A DNA stretch of 51,404 bases from Clostridia bacterium (GCA_022794055.1 JAAWEA010000057.1:1-51404); one strand, 5' to 3'; shown: positions 17,065 to 27,184, counted from the stretch's first letter. Numbers and translations: made by a program. The notes: generated from the sequence alone by a model not told the origin.

Positions 17065-18970
17065 ATATTAACTGTTTATCGTCCGCCGCCACCGCCACCG
17101 GCCTCCGACCAAATCCTCCTCCACCAGAGAAACCACCGCCTCCTCCATATCCTGAAGAGTACGCTGATGACATAGAAGATGTTATTGAATTTGAAAAACT
17201 TGAACTAAAATTACTATTCATTATTATTCCCATATATGAATATGTTGCAATTCCAGTTGTTATTTCCTCAAAGTTTGGATATACTATTTTTAATTGTTTT
17301 ATAACTTTATCTGCTATTCCAAAAGCAGTTGCATAAACCAAATACTTTTCCCAAATTGCTAATTCTGGAACTTCTCTTTTATCTAACAAAGAAAAATCCT
17401 CCATATATTTTTTTAAGCCTTTCCATTTTTCTTTTAAGTCTATTCCCTTTTGAGTTAATACATTTAACTTCTTAGCTATTTTTCCACATAATACTGCATT
17501 TATTATTAAAAATATAGCTGGTATAATAAATATTATAAAAGTAAAACATAATAAAAATATTGTTGATACTATATAACCTGTTTGTATATTCCTATATTTG
17601 TTATATTCTTTTTGCATTTGTTTATCAATAATTTCTTCTGATATTAATTGCTTTTCAGTTTTACTATAATTATTTTTTAATAAACTTTCTGTTGCTGTTG
17701 TATGGGTTCTAATATATTTCTCTAATTTTTTTAATGTCATTTCATTTTCATTATTAGATGCCTTTTTTAAGAATTCTAAAATATGTTTTTCATTTTCTTT
17801 TAATTTATCGTCTATGTCTTTAATAAAAATGATTTTAATTATTTCTTTTCCTTTTTGAGGTTTTTCTTGTTCTATTTTTAAATATCCTTTTAATGCTAAA
17901 TCTAATATTGTAGCAGAGAATATTTTACCAAAAACACTAGGTGTATAGGTATTTAAAGTTGTTTTCATGTCAAGTATTCTTTGTGCCTCAGCTGGAGTTA
18001 TATTTTCATCTGGCAAATCTCTAAAATATTTTAACTTTATCTCTGGTTCATATTTTTTAAGAGTTTTTAATTTCTTAATGTATTTAATCATTTTAATTAC
18101 AAAGATTATTATTAGTATTATATTAATTAAAAGTATTGTACCAAATATAATACTTATTAAGTTATTATCAATCCATTCTTGTCTTTCTCTTTTTGCATTG
18201 GCTTTATTTGCCCATTTTGTTTCTTCACTTACTGCTGTTTGCAATATTTCACCATTTTTTATTCTTCCTGAACTTATAATTAAATTTGTTGGAAATAATG
18301 TTCTGATTTCAACAAATCTTCCAGCTTTAAAATTTTCTAGTTCAAACTCAATTTTATTATTATCTGTTGCATAGATTTCACCATTTAGTCCTTCTGTGTG
18401 TCCCCATACTTTTATGTCTTCTTTATTACTAACACTAGCTGGTAAAATAATTGTTCCATTTATTTTTTTAGCACTTACTTCAAAATCTTTTCCTATAAAT
18501 TGCCAATATAATTCTGAATAATCATTATACTTAGTAATTGCATCTTTTACTGTATATGAAATTTTATAAGTTTTTGTAGCTTTACTATTATCTAGACCAA
18601 CTCCCCATCCTATTTCAAAATTGTTATCTTTATTTGCTGTTCCATAATAATAACCACTTTTTACATGATACGCCCATTCAGCTGTTTCTATAAATGATTT
18701 TTCTGTTCCATACGCAACCTCTTTGATATTTACATTTGTTATTCCACTATATTTACTTATATCTGTTTGAAATGTTTTGTATAAAGTATTTGTTGAACTT
18801 ATATTAATGTTCCAAGTTTCTGTAACATCCATGCTACCATCATTATTTATTTGTACATCAAACTCTAATTTATTAAGATATAAGCTTCCAGCTTTTGAGT
18901 TTATTGTTCCTATAAAAATAAATATGAATGCAACTAGCAAAATAAATATAAATTTGTTTTTTAATTTCAT
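17039..18970 (-). CDS. DUF2207 membrane protein, C-terminus frameshifted
   Basis: A 643-residue reading frame: signal peptide (about 1-28), an extracellular beta-rich DUF2207 domain (about 30-245), a membrane segment near 273-295, a cytoplasmic part, two further membrane segments near 460-500, and a Gly-rich tail. DUF2207 proteins usually end in a plain glycine run. Here the run is broken: two extra C bases at 17107 and 17100 (each making CGG) shift the frame, giving an unnatural RRPVAVAADD ending at 17039. Skipping both C bases gives a pure Gly tail ending in R-stop at 17076, 630 residues. Function of the family is unknown; it is divergent from rqcH. Confidence 0.8.
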   Translation of the reverse strand: MKLKNKFIFILLVAFIFIFIGTINSKAGSLYLNKLEFDVQINNDGSMDVTETWNINISSTNTLYKTFQTDISKYSGITNVNIKEVAYGTEKSFIETAEWAYHVKSGYYYGTANKDNNFEIGWGVGLDNSKATKTYKISYTVKDAITKYNDYSELYWQFIGKDFEVSAKKINGTIILPASVSNKEDIKVWGHTEGLNGEIYATDNNKIEFELENFKAGRFVEIRTLFPTNLIISSGRIKNGEILQTAVSEETKWANKANAKRERQEWIDNNLISIIFGTILLINIILIIIFVIKMIKYIKKLKTLKKYEPEIKLKYFRDLPDENITPAEAQRILDMKTTLNTYTPSVFGKIFSATILDLALKGYLKIEQEKPQKGKEIIKIIFIKDIDDKLKENEKHILEFLKKASNNENEMTLKKLEKYIRTHTTATESLLKNNYSKTEKQLISEEIIDKQMQKEYNKYRNIQTGYIVSTIFLLCFTFIIFIIPAIFLIINAVLCGKIAKKLNVLTQKGIDLKEKWKGLKKYMEDFSLLDKREVPELAIWEKYLVYATAFGIADKVIKQLKIVYPNFEEITTGIATYSYMGIIMNSNFSSSFSNSITSSMSSAYSSGYGGGGGFSGGGGFGRRPVAVAADDKQLILVKRDIPF

Positions 18971-19075
18971 AATTTCCCCTAAATTTTCTTTTATTTTAAT
19001 TTACTTCTTATTTTACTATAACAGTTTATAAAAAGCAAGAAATTTATATTAGTATATAAAATTAAAATAATCAAT

Positions 19076-19104
19076 TTGCTCAATACTATAAAATATGATA
19101 CTAT
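19076..19104 (+). promoter_or_regulatory. Probable rqcH promoter
   Basis: TTGCTC (19076-19081), a 17-base spacer and TACTAT (19099-19104) precede the rqcH start at 19139. It supports that start over a longer in-frame extension beginning at 19076, which would overlap the promoter. Confidence 0.5.
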
Positions 19105-19138
19105 ATTAAAAAATTTAAAAAGAAAAGATGTGATATAT

Positions 19139-20857
19139 ATGGCATTTGATGGAATTGTTACAAAAGCAATTGTATCTGAATTATCTTCACTGAAAGATTC
19201 AAGACTTGATAAAGTTTTTCAACCTAATAAAAATGAAATAATTTTAGGATTTTATTTAGACAAAAAAAATTATGCTTTAGATATTTGTATTGACTCTCAA
19301 AATTGTAGACTAAATTTAACAACTAATAATAAACCCAATCCTCAAGTAGCACCTAACTTTTGTATGTTATTACGCAAGAATTTAATTGGTTTAAAATTAA
19401 AAAATATCTTTAGTATAGATTTAGAACGTCTTATTATATTAGATTTTGAAGGATTTGACGATATTGATGATATTATTTCAAAAAAATTAGTTATTGAACT
19501 TATGGGAAAACATAGCAATATAATCCTTTTAGATGACAATAATATTATTATCGATAGTATTAGACATATTAAAGAAACAGATGAAAATTTTAGAGACATT
19601 TTACCTCACACAAAATACATCTTTCCTACATCTTCAAAATATAACTTTTTAGAATTACAAAATTTTGATGAATTTAAAAATAAACTTACTGATATTTCTT
19701 CAATAGAAGATTTATCTATTTGTATTTCAAATACCTTTAATGGAATTTCCAGAAGTTTTATACAAGCAATTATTAACAAACTTAAAATAACTAATACTGA
19801 TTTTAATAGTATTAAGAAAATTTTTGATTATATAAATTTAATTTTAGATAAAATACCAAAAAACAATTTAGCATTTCAAGAAGTAATAAATAGAAAAAAA
19901 GATTATTATTTAATTCCTTCAGATTTAAATAGACCTTTCAATTTAAACTTTTTTATTGATGACTTTTATTTTGAAAAAGAAACTAATGAAAATTTCAAAA
20001 ATTATCGTAATACATTATTAAAACTAATTCTGGATACATTAAAAAAATATCAGAAAAGATTATATAATATTGATGAAAAGTTAAATGAGTGTAAAGATAT
20101 GGATAAGTATCGAATTTATGGCGAGTTAATTACTACTAACTTATATAAAATTCCAACTCAAAATTTGGAGGAAGTTAAACTTGAAAATTATTATGATAAT
20201 AATAATAGTATAACTATTCCTTTAGATAAAAGATACCTTCCTAATGTTAATGCTAAAAAATATTTTAAAAAATATAGTAAACTTAAAAATGCTTTAACCA
20301 TTGTAACTGAACAAAAAAATACAACTTTATCAGATCTTAATTACTTAGAAAGTATTGTTTTTGAATTAGAAAATGCTTCTTCCATTGATGAACTTACTCA
20401 AATTTTTGAAGAGATTTCTGAAAATGATATTTTTAAAGAAAAAATCTCTTTAAAAAACTGTAAAAAATCTAAAATAAAAAAGTCTAAATTAAGTAAAAAT
20501 AAAGATTTATCTTTTAACCCAATAAAATATAAAATAGATAATTATACTGTTTTTGTTGGAAGAAATAATAAAGAAAATGATTATTTAACTTTAAAATTTG
20601 CTAATAAAAATGATTTATGGTTTCATACTAAAGACTTTCATGGAAGTCATACAATTTTAAAAATTGATAAAAGTTTGCCTTACCCAGATGATAAAATTTT
20701 GATTGAAGCTGCTAAACTTGCCACTAAACATAGTAAAGCCAAAAACTCTTCTCATGTTCCTGTAGACTTTTGTGAAGTAAAGTATGTTAAAAAACCTTCT
20801 TCTTCTAAACCAGGTATGGTTATTTATACAAATTATAAAACTTTAATTGTAAACTGA
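19139..20857 (+). CDS. rqcH: Ribosome quality control protein RqcH (NFACT family)
   Basis: A 572-residue NFACT protein (older names FbpA, fibronectin-binding protein). RqcH binds obstructed 50S subunits and recruits tRNA-Ala to add C-terminal alanine tails that mark nascent chains for decay. The NFACT-N domain begins MAFDGIVTKAIVSELSS; the central part is coiled coil (about 290-430); the C-terminal NFACT-R domain holds DLWFHTKDFHGSH near 510-522 and ends in KPGMVIYTNYKTL. The ribosome site is weak. Start chosen on the conserved MAFDG N-terminus. Lysine and asparagine content is very high, as expected from low GC. Confidence 0.93.
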   Translation: MAFDGIVTKAIVSELSSLKDSRLDKVFQPNKNEIILGFYLDKKNYALDICIDSQNCRLNLTTNNKPNPQVAPNFCMLLRKNLIGLKLKNIFSIDLERLIILDFEGFDDIDDIISKKLVIELMGKHSNIILLDDNNIIIDSIRHIKETDENFRDILPHTKYIFPTSSKYNFLELQNFDEFKNKLTDISSIEDLSICISNTFNGISRSFIQAIINKLKITNTDFNSIKKIFDYINLILDKIPKNNLAFQEVINRKKDYYLIPSDLNRPFNLNFFIDDFYFEKETNENFKNYRNTLLKLILDTLKKYQKRLYNIDEKLNECKDMDKYRIYGELITTNLYKIPTQNLEEVKLENYYDNNNSITIPLDKRYLPNVNAKKYFKKYSKLKNALTIVTEQKNTTLSDLNYLESIVFELENASSIDELTQIFEEISENDIFKEKISLKNCKKSKIKKSKLSKNKDLSFNPIKYKIDNYTVFVGRNNKENDYLTLKFANKNDLWFHTKDFHGSHTILKIDKSLPYPDDKILIEAAKLATKHSKAKNSSHVPVDFCEVKYVKKPSSSKPGMVIYTNYKTLIVN

Positions 20858-20904
20858 ACTGTTTCTTTTTACAGCTTTCTTTATAAATAATTTTGTATTT
20901 TTTC

Positions 20905-20933
20905 TTGATTTTTTGCAAGTTGGGTTGTATAAT
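20905..20933 (+). promoter_or_regulatory. Promoter of the tandem HD gene
   Basis: TTGATT (20905-20910), a 17-base spacer and TATAAT (20928-20933) lie 46 bases before the ATG at 20980, which itself follows GGAGGAGAG. Confidence 0.65.
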
Positions 20934-20979
20934 ATGTTTTATGTAACCAAATGGTGTAATACATAGAGGAGGAGAGAAT

Positions 20980-22314
20980 ATGAATAAAGAAAGATTTATT
21001 CGGAAGGATGGAAAAATTTCTAAAAAATGCCAAAGATATTATTGGCAAATAAGAAATTACATCCAAAAAAATAACTTTAATAATAGCTTGAAATCACTAG
21101 AACTAGCAATAAATTTACATGAAGGAGATTTTAGAGACTTGGGTGAACCTTATGTAGTTCATCCAATGGAAGTAACGATGTATTTAATTTTGCTAAATCT
21201 TCATAATGCAGTATTGGAATTAAATACGTCTATACTAGATGATACAGCTTTAGCAATAAAAGAAACAAATAAGCAATTGGACATTCTTTTAGCAACTGCT
21301 CTTCTTCATGATACATGGGAAGATTGTAAAGAAAAATTTAAAGACTCTAAATATAAAGACAAGATAAATGATATTTCTTCAGAAGTATGGAAGTATGTTA
21401 ATATCCTTTCAAAGGATAAATATAATCCAGAATTTTCAGATAAAATATATTTTAAAAAAATATCTAAACACTGGATTACTATACTTATTAAAATTGTTGA
21501 TAGAGTTTGTAACTGTTCAACCATAGATATATTTGGAGAAGAAAGGATGAAGAAATATGTCAAAGAAGTTTATGACTATTTTTATCCATTAATAAGAACT
21601 GGAAAAATTTATTTTCCAGAATTCTCAAGACATTTTGTAATTACTAAAAATTTTCTTGTATCAATCTCAGAGACAGTTGCTGCAGTTCAAGGGATGGTAG
21701 GAATCATCAAAGAAGAAGATCCAGAAAAAATTTTCAATTTTATTAGAGGATATGCAACAGGAAAAGGAAATATGCCAAATACTTCTAAGGCTCTTGCGTG
21801 CGCAAAGGAAATATATTCTGGTTTAAAAAGAAAAAGCGGAGATGATTTTATTATTCATCCGCTGAGGGTTTGCTCATATCTTATCAGTTTAAAAATTAAT
21901 GATGATGAAATATGTGCAGCAGCTCTGGTGCACGAAGCAATAAAAAAATGCGAGATGAAAAACAATGCCATAGAGCTCATAACGAAGTGGCGACTTAGTC
22001 CTAATGTAAGAGATTACATAATGCTAATGGCAAGCAATAGGCATTATTCTCTAAAGTTATATTATGATATATTAAGAGAAAACCCCGAAATATTTTTATT
22101 AAAGTTAGCCAATAAAGTCAATACATGCACAGGTTTAATTGATATGTCATCAGAAGAAAAACAAGCATATCTGGATGAATGCTATACTTATACATACCCA
22201 TCATGTGATTATGTAATGGAGCAAAATCCACAATATACATACGCAATTAGAATTATGCTTTTTCATATAAAATCTGAATGCAGTGTAACTAAGAATTTGT
22301 TAGAAAAGTTCTAA
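20980..22314 (+). CDS. Tandem RelA/SpoT-type HD-domain protein
   Basis: A 444-residue soluble protein with two (p)ppGpp-hydrolase-like HD domains and no synthetase domain. The first has GEPYVVHP (H61), the HD pair ALLHDTWED (H110, D111) and IKIVDRVCN (about 170-178), like SpoT. The second keeps DDFIIHP (H293) but has ALVHEAIKK, with HE in place of HD (318-319), and LANKVN in place of LADRLN, so it is probably inactive. It may hydrolyse an alarmone or a related nucleotide. Start follows GGAGGAGAG. GC and codon use (CGG at codon 8, GCG, TGC) differ from the neighbours, suggesting transfer. It has its own promoter and terminator. Confidence 0.7.
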   Translation: MNKERFIRKDGKISKKCQRYYWQIRNYIQKNNFNNSLKSLELAINLHEGDFRDLGEPYVVHPMEVTMYLILLNLHNAVLELNTSILDDTALAIKETNKQLDILLATALLHDTWEDCKEKFKDSKYKDKINDISSEVWKYVNILSKDKYNPEFSDKIYFKKISKHWITILIKIVDRVCNCSTIDIFGEERMKKYVKEVYDYFYPLIRTGKIYFPEFSRHFVITKNFLVSISETVAAVQGMVGIIKEEDPEKIFNFIRGYATGKGNMPNTSKALACAKEIYSGLKRKSGDDFIIHPLRVCSYLISLKINDDEICAAALVHEAIKKCEMKNNAIELITKWRLSPNVRDYIMLMASNRHYSLKLYYDILRENPEIFLLKLANKVNTCTGLIDMSSEEKQAYLDECYTYTYPSCDYVMEQNPQYTYAIRIMLFHIKSECSVTKNLLEKF

Positions 22315-22340
22315 ACATCATTTCTCTAAAAAAAATCTAA

Positions 22341-22370
22341 AGAAGGGCTGGATTTATTCCAGCCTCTTTT
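22341..22370. terminator. Bidirectional terminator
   Basis: GGCTGGA (22346-22352) and TCCAGCC (22358-22364) with a 5-base loop, A-rich left flank and CTCTTTT on the right. It sits between the convergent HD gene and mutS. Confidence 0.85.
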
Positions 22371-22374
22371 CTAT

Positions 22375-24981
22375 TTACTTCATCTTTTCTTTAATTTTAA
22401 CTAATGTATTCAAAGCATCAATAGGTGTAAGCTCATTCAAATTAATCTTATCAATTTCATGAGAAATTTCAGCCAACTTATAATTAAACATATCAAATTG
22501 ACCCTCAACAGCCTTTTTAGTTTCCTGTTTTTGACCAGTTAAAATATTTTTTCTTTCCAAACCTTTTAATATATCATTTGCTTTTGTAGTTACATCTTTT
22601 GGAACACCTGCTAGTCGAGCAACGTGAATACCATAACTCTCATCTGTTCCCCCTCTAACTATTTTTCTTAAAAAGATAATATCTTCACCTTTTTCTTTTA
22701 CAGCAATATTATAATTTTTTACCCCTTTTAACTTTTCCTCTAACTCTGTCAATTCATGATAATGAGTTGCAAACAATGTTTTTGCTCCACATTTTTCTTT
22801 ATCTGCAATGTATTCTGCCACAGCCCAAGCAATTGATAATCCATCATAAGTTGAAGTACCTCTACCTATTTCATCTAAAATAACCAAACTCTTTTGTGTA
22901 GCCTCTTTTAGAATTGTAGCAACTTCCATCATCTCAACCATAAATGTACTCTGTCCCATACTCAAATCATCTGAAGCTCCAACTCTGGTAAAAATTTTAT
23001 CAACCACACCAATTTTAGCTGATTGTGCTGGTACAAAACTTCCTACCTGTGCCATTAATGTAATTAAAGCTACTTGCCTCATATACGTTGATTTACCAGC
23101 CATATTAGGTCCAGTAATAATGGAAAGCCTATTCTCCTCTTTATCTAAATATGTATCATTTTCTACAAATACACCTGTCCCTAACATCTTTTCTATAACT
23201 GGATGCCTTCCGCCTTTTATATCTAACACTCCTAAGTCATCTACTTCTGGCATAGAATAATTCATATCTTCTGCAACTGTTGCAAACGATGCAAGTACAT
23301 CTAAAGTTGATACAACTGTACTTGTTTGTTGTAATCTTTTTACATTTTTTGCAATTTCCTCTCTAATTTGTACAAAAGCATTATATTCCAAATTAACAAC
23401 TTTTTCTTCTGCACCTAAAATTTGATTCTCCAAATTTTTCAATTCTTCTGTAATAAATCTTTCTGCATTTGTTAAAGTCTGTTTTCTAACAAATCTTTCT
23501 GGCACTTGATCTAAAAATGATTTTGTAATTTCAATATAATATCCAAATACTCTATTAAATCCAACTTTTAGATTTTTAATTCCTGTCTTTTCTCTTTCAT
23601 CTGATTCTAATTTAATTATCCAATTTTTACCTTCTGTTGTAGCTGTTTTTAGCTTATCAATTTCTTCATCATATCCCAATTTTATTATTCCACCTTCTTT
23701 TATTGTCATTGGTGGATCTTCTACAATCGAATTTTCAATTAGTTTATAAATATCTTGCAATTCATCTAAATTCTCATATAATTGTCTTAACATGTCTGAT
23801 TTACAACTTTGTATAACTTTTTTAAGCTCTGGTAATTTTTCTAAAGAATTTTTAAGTGTTATCATATCTCTTGCATTAGCATTTCCATAAGCCATTTTTC
23901 CAGCTAATCGTTCAATATCATATACTTTCTTTAAATTTTCTACAATATCTCCTCTTAACATTAAATTGTCTTTTAATTCTTTAACAGATTTCAATCTATT
24001 ATTGATTTCTGTTGCATCTATTAAAGGATCACTAAGCCATCTTCTTAAATGTCTTCCTCCCATTGATGTTGATGTTTTATCTAATACCCATAAAAGAGTT
24101 CCTTTTTTTGATTTATCCCTCATTTTTTCTGTAATTTCTAGGTTTCTTCTTGCATTGATATCAAGAGACATATATTTTGAAATATTATATAAAACAATTT
24201 TATTTATATGGTCTAATGTTGTCATTTGAGTTTGTTCAATATATTCAATTAAAGCATTTATAGAGCTAATAGCTAATTTTTTTTCACTTATATTCCCTAT
24301 TTCTTTTTGATTCTGATCTACAAAATTATATCTTAATCGTATTTTTTCATCATCTGCTATAAAAAATTTCTCATTAAATTTTGTGATATAACACTCAAAT
24401 CTTTCTTTTATTTTATTCATTTCTTCAACGCAATCTGCCATCATTCCATTTATAATTAATTCTGATGGTGAATATCTTGCAATTTCATCTAATAAAAGAG
24501 CAAAATTTTGATTATCTTTTATTTCTGCACAATAGAATTCTCCTGTCGAAATATCACATATACTTATCCCAAAATAAATACCTGATTTATATATAGACAT
24601 TATAAAATTATTTTTTCGTTCTTCTAACATATTGCTTTCTACTATTGTTCCTGGTGTGATTATTCTTGTTACGCCACGTTTTACTATTGTTTTTGTATCT
24701 TTAGGATTTTCTAATTGTTCACAAATTGCAACCTTATATCCTTTTGCAATTAGTCTTGATGTGTATATTTCTACTGCATGGTGTGGTACTCCACACATTG
24801 GTGCTCTTTCTTCTTTTCCACAGTTTTTGCCTGTTAATGTAAGTTCTAGCTCTCTTGATGCAGTTATTGCGTCATCAAAAAACATTTCATAAAAATCTCC
24901 TAATCTATAAAATAGGATACAATCTTTGTATTGTTCTTTTGTTTCAAGGTATTTCTGCATCATTGGTGAATATTCTGACAT
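22375..24981 (-). CDS. mutS: DNA mismatch repair protein MutS
   Basis: An 868-residue mismatch-recognition ATPase. The N-terminal mismatch reader contains the Phe-x-Glu loop in RLGDFYEMF (residues 26-34). The C-terminal ABC-type ATPase has TGPNMAGKSTYMRQ (about 615-630), the DEIGRGTSTYDG Walker B and signature region, and TLFATHYHEL. Length is typical. It starts behind AAGGAGG, 16 bases after miaB, and is the second gene of a miaB-mutS operon as in many Clostridia. mutL, often next, is absent. Confidence 0.98.
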   Translation of the reverse strand: MSEYSPMMQKYLETKEQYKDCILFYRLGDFYEMFFDDAITASRELELTLTGKNCGKEERAPMCGVPHHAVEIYTSRLIAKGYKVAICEQLENPKDTKTIVKRGVTRIITPGTIVESNMLEERKNNFIMSIYKSGIYFGISICDISTGEFYCAEIKDNQNFALLLDEIARYSPSELIINGMMADCVEEMNKIKERFECYITKFNEKFFIADDEKIRLRYNFVDQNQKEIGNISEKKLAISSINALIEYIEQTQMTTLDHINKIVLYNISKYMSLDINARRNLEITEKMRDKSKKGTLLWVLDKTSTSMGGRHLRRWLSDPLIDATEINNRLKSVKELKDNLMLRGDIVENLKKVYDIERLAGKMAYGNANARDMITLKNSLEKLPELKKVIQSCKSDMLRQLYENLDELQDIYKLIENSIVEDPPMTIKEGGIIKLGYDEEIDKLKTATTEGKNWIIKLESDEREKTGIKNLKVGFNRVFGYYIEITKSFLDQVPERFVRKQTLTNAERFITEELKNLENQILGAEEKVVNLEYNAFVQIREEIAKNVKRLQQTSTVVSTLDVLASFATVAEDMNYSMPEVDDLGVLDIKGGRHPVIEKMLGTGVFVENDTYLDKEENRLSIITGPNMAGKSTYMRQVALITLMAQVGSFVPAQSAKIGVVDKIFTRVGASDDLSMGQSTFMVEMMEVATILKEATQKSLVILDEIGRGTSTYDGLSIAWAVAEYIADKEKCGAKTLFATHYHELTELEEKLKGVKNYNIAVKEKGEDIIFLRKIVRGGTDESYGIHVARLAGVPKDVTTKANDILKGLERKNILTGQKQETKKAVEGQFDMFNYKLAEISHEIDKINLNELTPIDALNTLVKIKEKMK

Positions 24982-24997
24982 TTATTTTCCTCCTTAA

Positions 24998-26452
24998 TCA
25001 TTTTACATTGTCTGGTATTTCTCCAAATTTGGAATTTATTTTTCCTTTCAAATACCACATATGTTCAGAAACAATATCAAGTTCAATAACTTTTCCAATT
25101 AAAGATTTATCAGCTTCAAAAACAACAACTTTATTACTATCTGTTCTACCTGTTAACATTGTTTCATTGTTTTTGCTCGTTCCTTCTACTAAAACCTTTT
25201 GAATTGTACCTATATATTTCTGATTATTTTCTGTAATCTGACTTTCAACTAACTCTTTTAATTTATTGAATCTTTTATGTTTAATTTCATCTGGAATTTG
25301 ATTTTCCATATTATTTCCTGGAGTTCCTACTCTTCTTGAATAAATAAACATATAAACTTGTTCGAATTTTACTTTTTTAACAACATCTAATGTATCTTCG
25401 AATTCTTTATCAGTTTCTCCTGGAAAACCTACAATAATATCTGTTGATAATGTTAAATTTGGTATTTTTGACTTCATTTTTTCTACTAATTTTAAATATT
25501 GTTCTTTTGTATATTTTCTATTCATTTCTTTTAAAACTTTTGTATTTCCTGATTGTAATGGTAAATGTACTAGTTTACATACTTTTTCACAATCTGCTAT
25601 TGCTTCTATTACATCATCAGTAAAATCTTTTGGATGTGGTGATACAAATCTTATTCTTTCAATTCCTTCGATTTTGTTTATTACTCTTAATAATGTTGCA
25701 AAAGAGTTGATATCTTCATATTCTTCAAATTTTATACATTTTTCACGTTCTACTCTTAAATATGAATTTACATTTTGACCAAGCAATGTTATTTCTTTAT
25801 AACCTTGTTTTGATAGTTCTTCTACTTCCTCAATAATTGCTCTTGGCTCTCTACTTCTTTCTCTACCTCTAACATAAGGAACGATGCAATAACTACAAAA
25901 GTTATTACATCCATTCATAATAGTTACAGAAGCTTTTATATTGCTATCTCTTTTTATTGGTAAACCTTCATATACTTTTCCATCTATATCTAATACATCC
26001 TCAAGTTTTCTTTTTTCTTCTAAAACTTTATATAAATCTTCTGGAAATTTGTGTAGCGTATGTGTTCCAAAAATTATATCTGTATAAGGATAACTTTCTT
26101 TTATTTTAGATGTAATATGTTTTTCTTGCATCATACATCCACCAATTGCTATTATAATTCCTTTTTTCTCTTTTAACCTTTTTAATTCTCCTAATTTTCC
26201 AAATAATTTATCTTCTGCATTTTCTCTAACACAACAAGTATTAAATAATGTTAGGTCAGCCTCATTGAAATCTTCTGTTCTTTTATATCCCATTTTTTCT
26301 ATCATTCCACATAACTTTTCTGAATCATTTTCATTAAGCTGACATCCCATTGTTAGTATACTATATTTTAATTTTTCATTTTTATTGTTATTGATTTTTT
26401 TTACTTTTTCTATATATTCTAGTTGTTTTTGTATTTCACTTTCTACTTGCAT
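24998..26452 (-). CDS. miaB: tRNA-2-methylthio-N6-isopentenyladenosine synthase MiaB
   Basis: A 484-residue radical-SAM methylthiotransferase that adds the 2-methylthio group to i6A37 of tRNAs. Order: UPF0004 domain with three Cys for the auxiliary cluster (MGCQLNE, NTCCVRE, GGCMMQE), radical SAM CxxxCxxC in GCNNFCSYCIVPYVRG, and a C-terminal TRAM domain. The frame is open to a TTG at 26467, but TTGGAGG there is the ribosome site; ATG at 26452 is the start. It precedes mutS. Confidence 0.97.
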   Translation of the reverse strand: MQVESEIQKQLEYIEKVKKINNNKNEKLKYSILTMGCQLNENDSEKLCGMIEKMGYKRTEDFNEADLTLFNTCCVRENAEDKLFGKLGELKRLKEKKGIIIAIGGCMMQEKHITSKIKESYPYTDIIFGTHTLHKFPEDLYKVLEEKRKLEDVLDIDGKVYEGLPIKRDSNIKASVTIMNGCNNFCSYCIVPYVRGRERSREPRAIIEEVEELSKQGYKEITLLGQNVNSYLRVEREKCIKFEEYEDINSFATLLRVINKIEGIERIRFVSPHPKDFTDDVIEAIADCEKVCKLVHLPLQSGNTKVLKEMNRKYTKEQYLKLVEKMKSKIPNLTLSTDIIVGFPGETDKEFEDTLDVVKKVKFEQVYMFIYSRRVGTPGNNMENQIPDEIKHKRFNKLKELVESQITENNQKYIGTIQKVLVEGTSKNNETMLTGRTDSNKVVVFEADKSLIGKVIELDIVSEHMWYLKGKINSKFGEIPDNVK

Positions 26453-26476
26453 TTGACTAACCTCCAATTTGTGTAT

Positions 26477-26505
26477 ATTTTATTACATTTTGTCTAAATT
26501 TGCAA
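26477..26505 (-). promoter_or_regulatory. Promoter of miaB-mutS
   Basis: On the minus strand: TTGCAA (26505-26500), 17-base spacer, TAAAAT (26482-26477), 25 bases before the miaB ATG. Confidence 0.55.
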
Positions 26506-26583
26506 TATTTAGAATAAAAAATGTTTTTTCAGTTAATGTGTTTAAACTAATGAAAATGTCTTTCTAATCACTATTATAATAAT

Positions 26584-26621
26584 AAAAACACAGCTGTTAA
26601 TGCGATAACAACTGTGTTTTT
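26584..26621. terminator. Terminator between the DUF308 gene and miaB
   Basis: AACACAG-C-TGTTA and TAACA-A-CTGTGTT pair with one mismatch around a 6-base loop, flanked by AAAA on the left and TTTTATT on the right. It ends the leftward transcript of the DUF308 gene before the miaB promoter. Confidence 0.8.
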
Positions 26622-26647
26622 ATTAATTAGAGCATATTATACAAAAG

Positions 26648-27184
26648 TTAATGTTTTGTATAATTATCAACTTTTTTTATAAAAATTAATCTATCGATAA
26701 TATCTAATATACCATAGATTACTATTATAACTCCTATAATGGTAGGAACAATATTTTCTACTATTATAATAATCATACCTGCTAGAATCATTAGTAGTGA
26801 AAAGAGTACAGCCATTGTCCAATATGGTGATTTTACTTCTTTCCAAATTAATGTAGTCTGTAAATCCATGACTCCTGCTCCTATAATCCACATTCCTACA
26901 ATTATTTTAAATAAAGTTGTTATTGTTCCAGAAGCAAATAATACAATTACTCCAAAAATAACTGCTATTAAAGCTGTAGTTAGCAATAAGTCTTCTTTAG
27001 TTTTTGATGTATAATATTCCAGTAGTTTTAATACACCCATAGCAATAAATACAATTCCTAATATCATAGAAATAGCTCCTAATGTTTCTTCTGGTTTTAC
27101 TATTAATAGCACTCCAAATGTTACAAACACTATTGAAATAATTATATCTGTCCAACTTGATCTCTTTAATAATTTTCCAACCAT
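26648..27184 (-). CDS. DUF308 (HdeD-like) membrane protein
   Basis: A 178-residue polytopic membrane protein with six hydrophobic helices arranged as short repeats, each with a glycine-rich hairpin (VIFGVIVLFASG, IVGMWIIGAGV, IIGVIIVIYGILDIIDRL), typical of DUF308/HdeD relatives. HdeD acts in acid resistance in enterics; no function is established in Firmicutes. A GAGAGGAAG site precedes the ATG. It is monocistronic, with a large inverted repeat in its upstream leader and a terminator behind. Confidence 0.75.
   Translation of the reverse strand: MVGKLLKRSSWTDIIISIVFVTFGVLLIVKPEETLGAISMILGIVFIAMGVLKLLEYYTSKTKEDLLLTTALIAVIFGVIVLFASGTITTLFKIIVGMWIIGAGVMDLQTTLIWKEVKSPYWTMAVLFSLLMILAGMIIIIVENIVPTIIGVIIVIYGILDIIDRLIFIKKVDNYTKH

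Noticed and set aside
17049..17336. Proline-rich + strand open frame of 95 codons
   Set aside because: It is the antisense shadow of the glycine tail of the DUF2207 gene.
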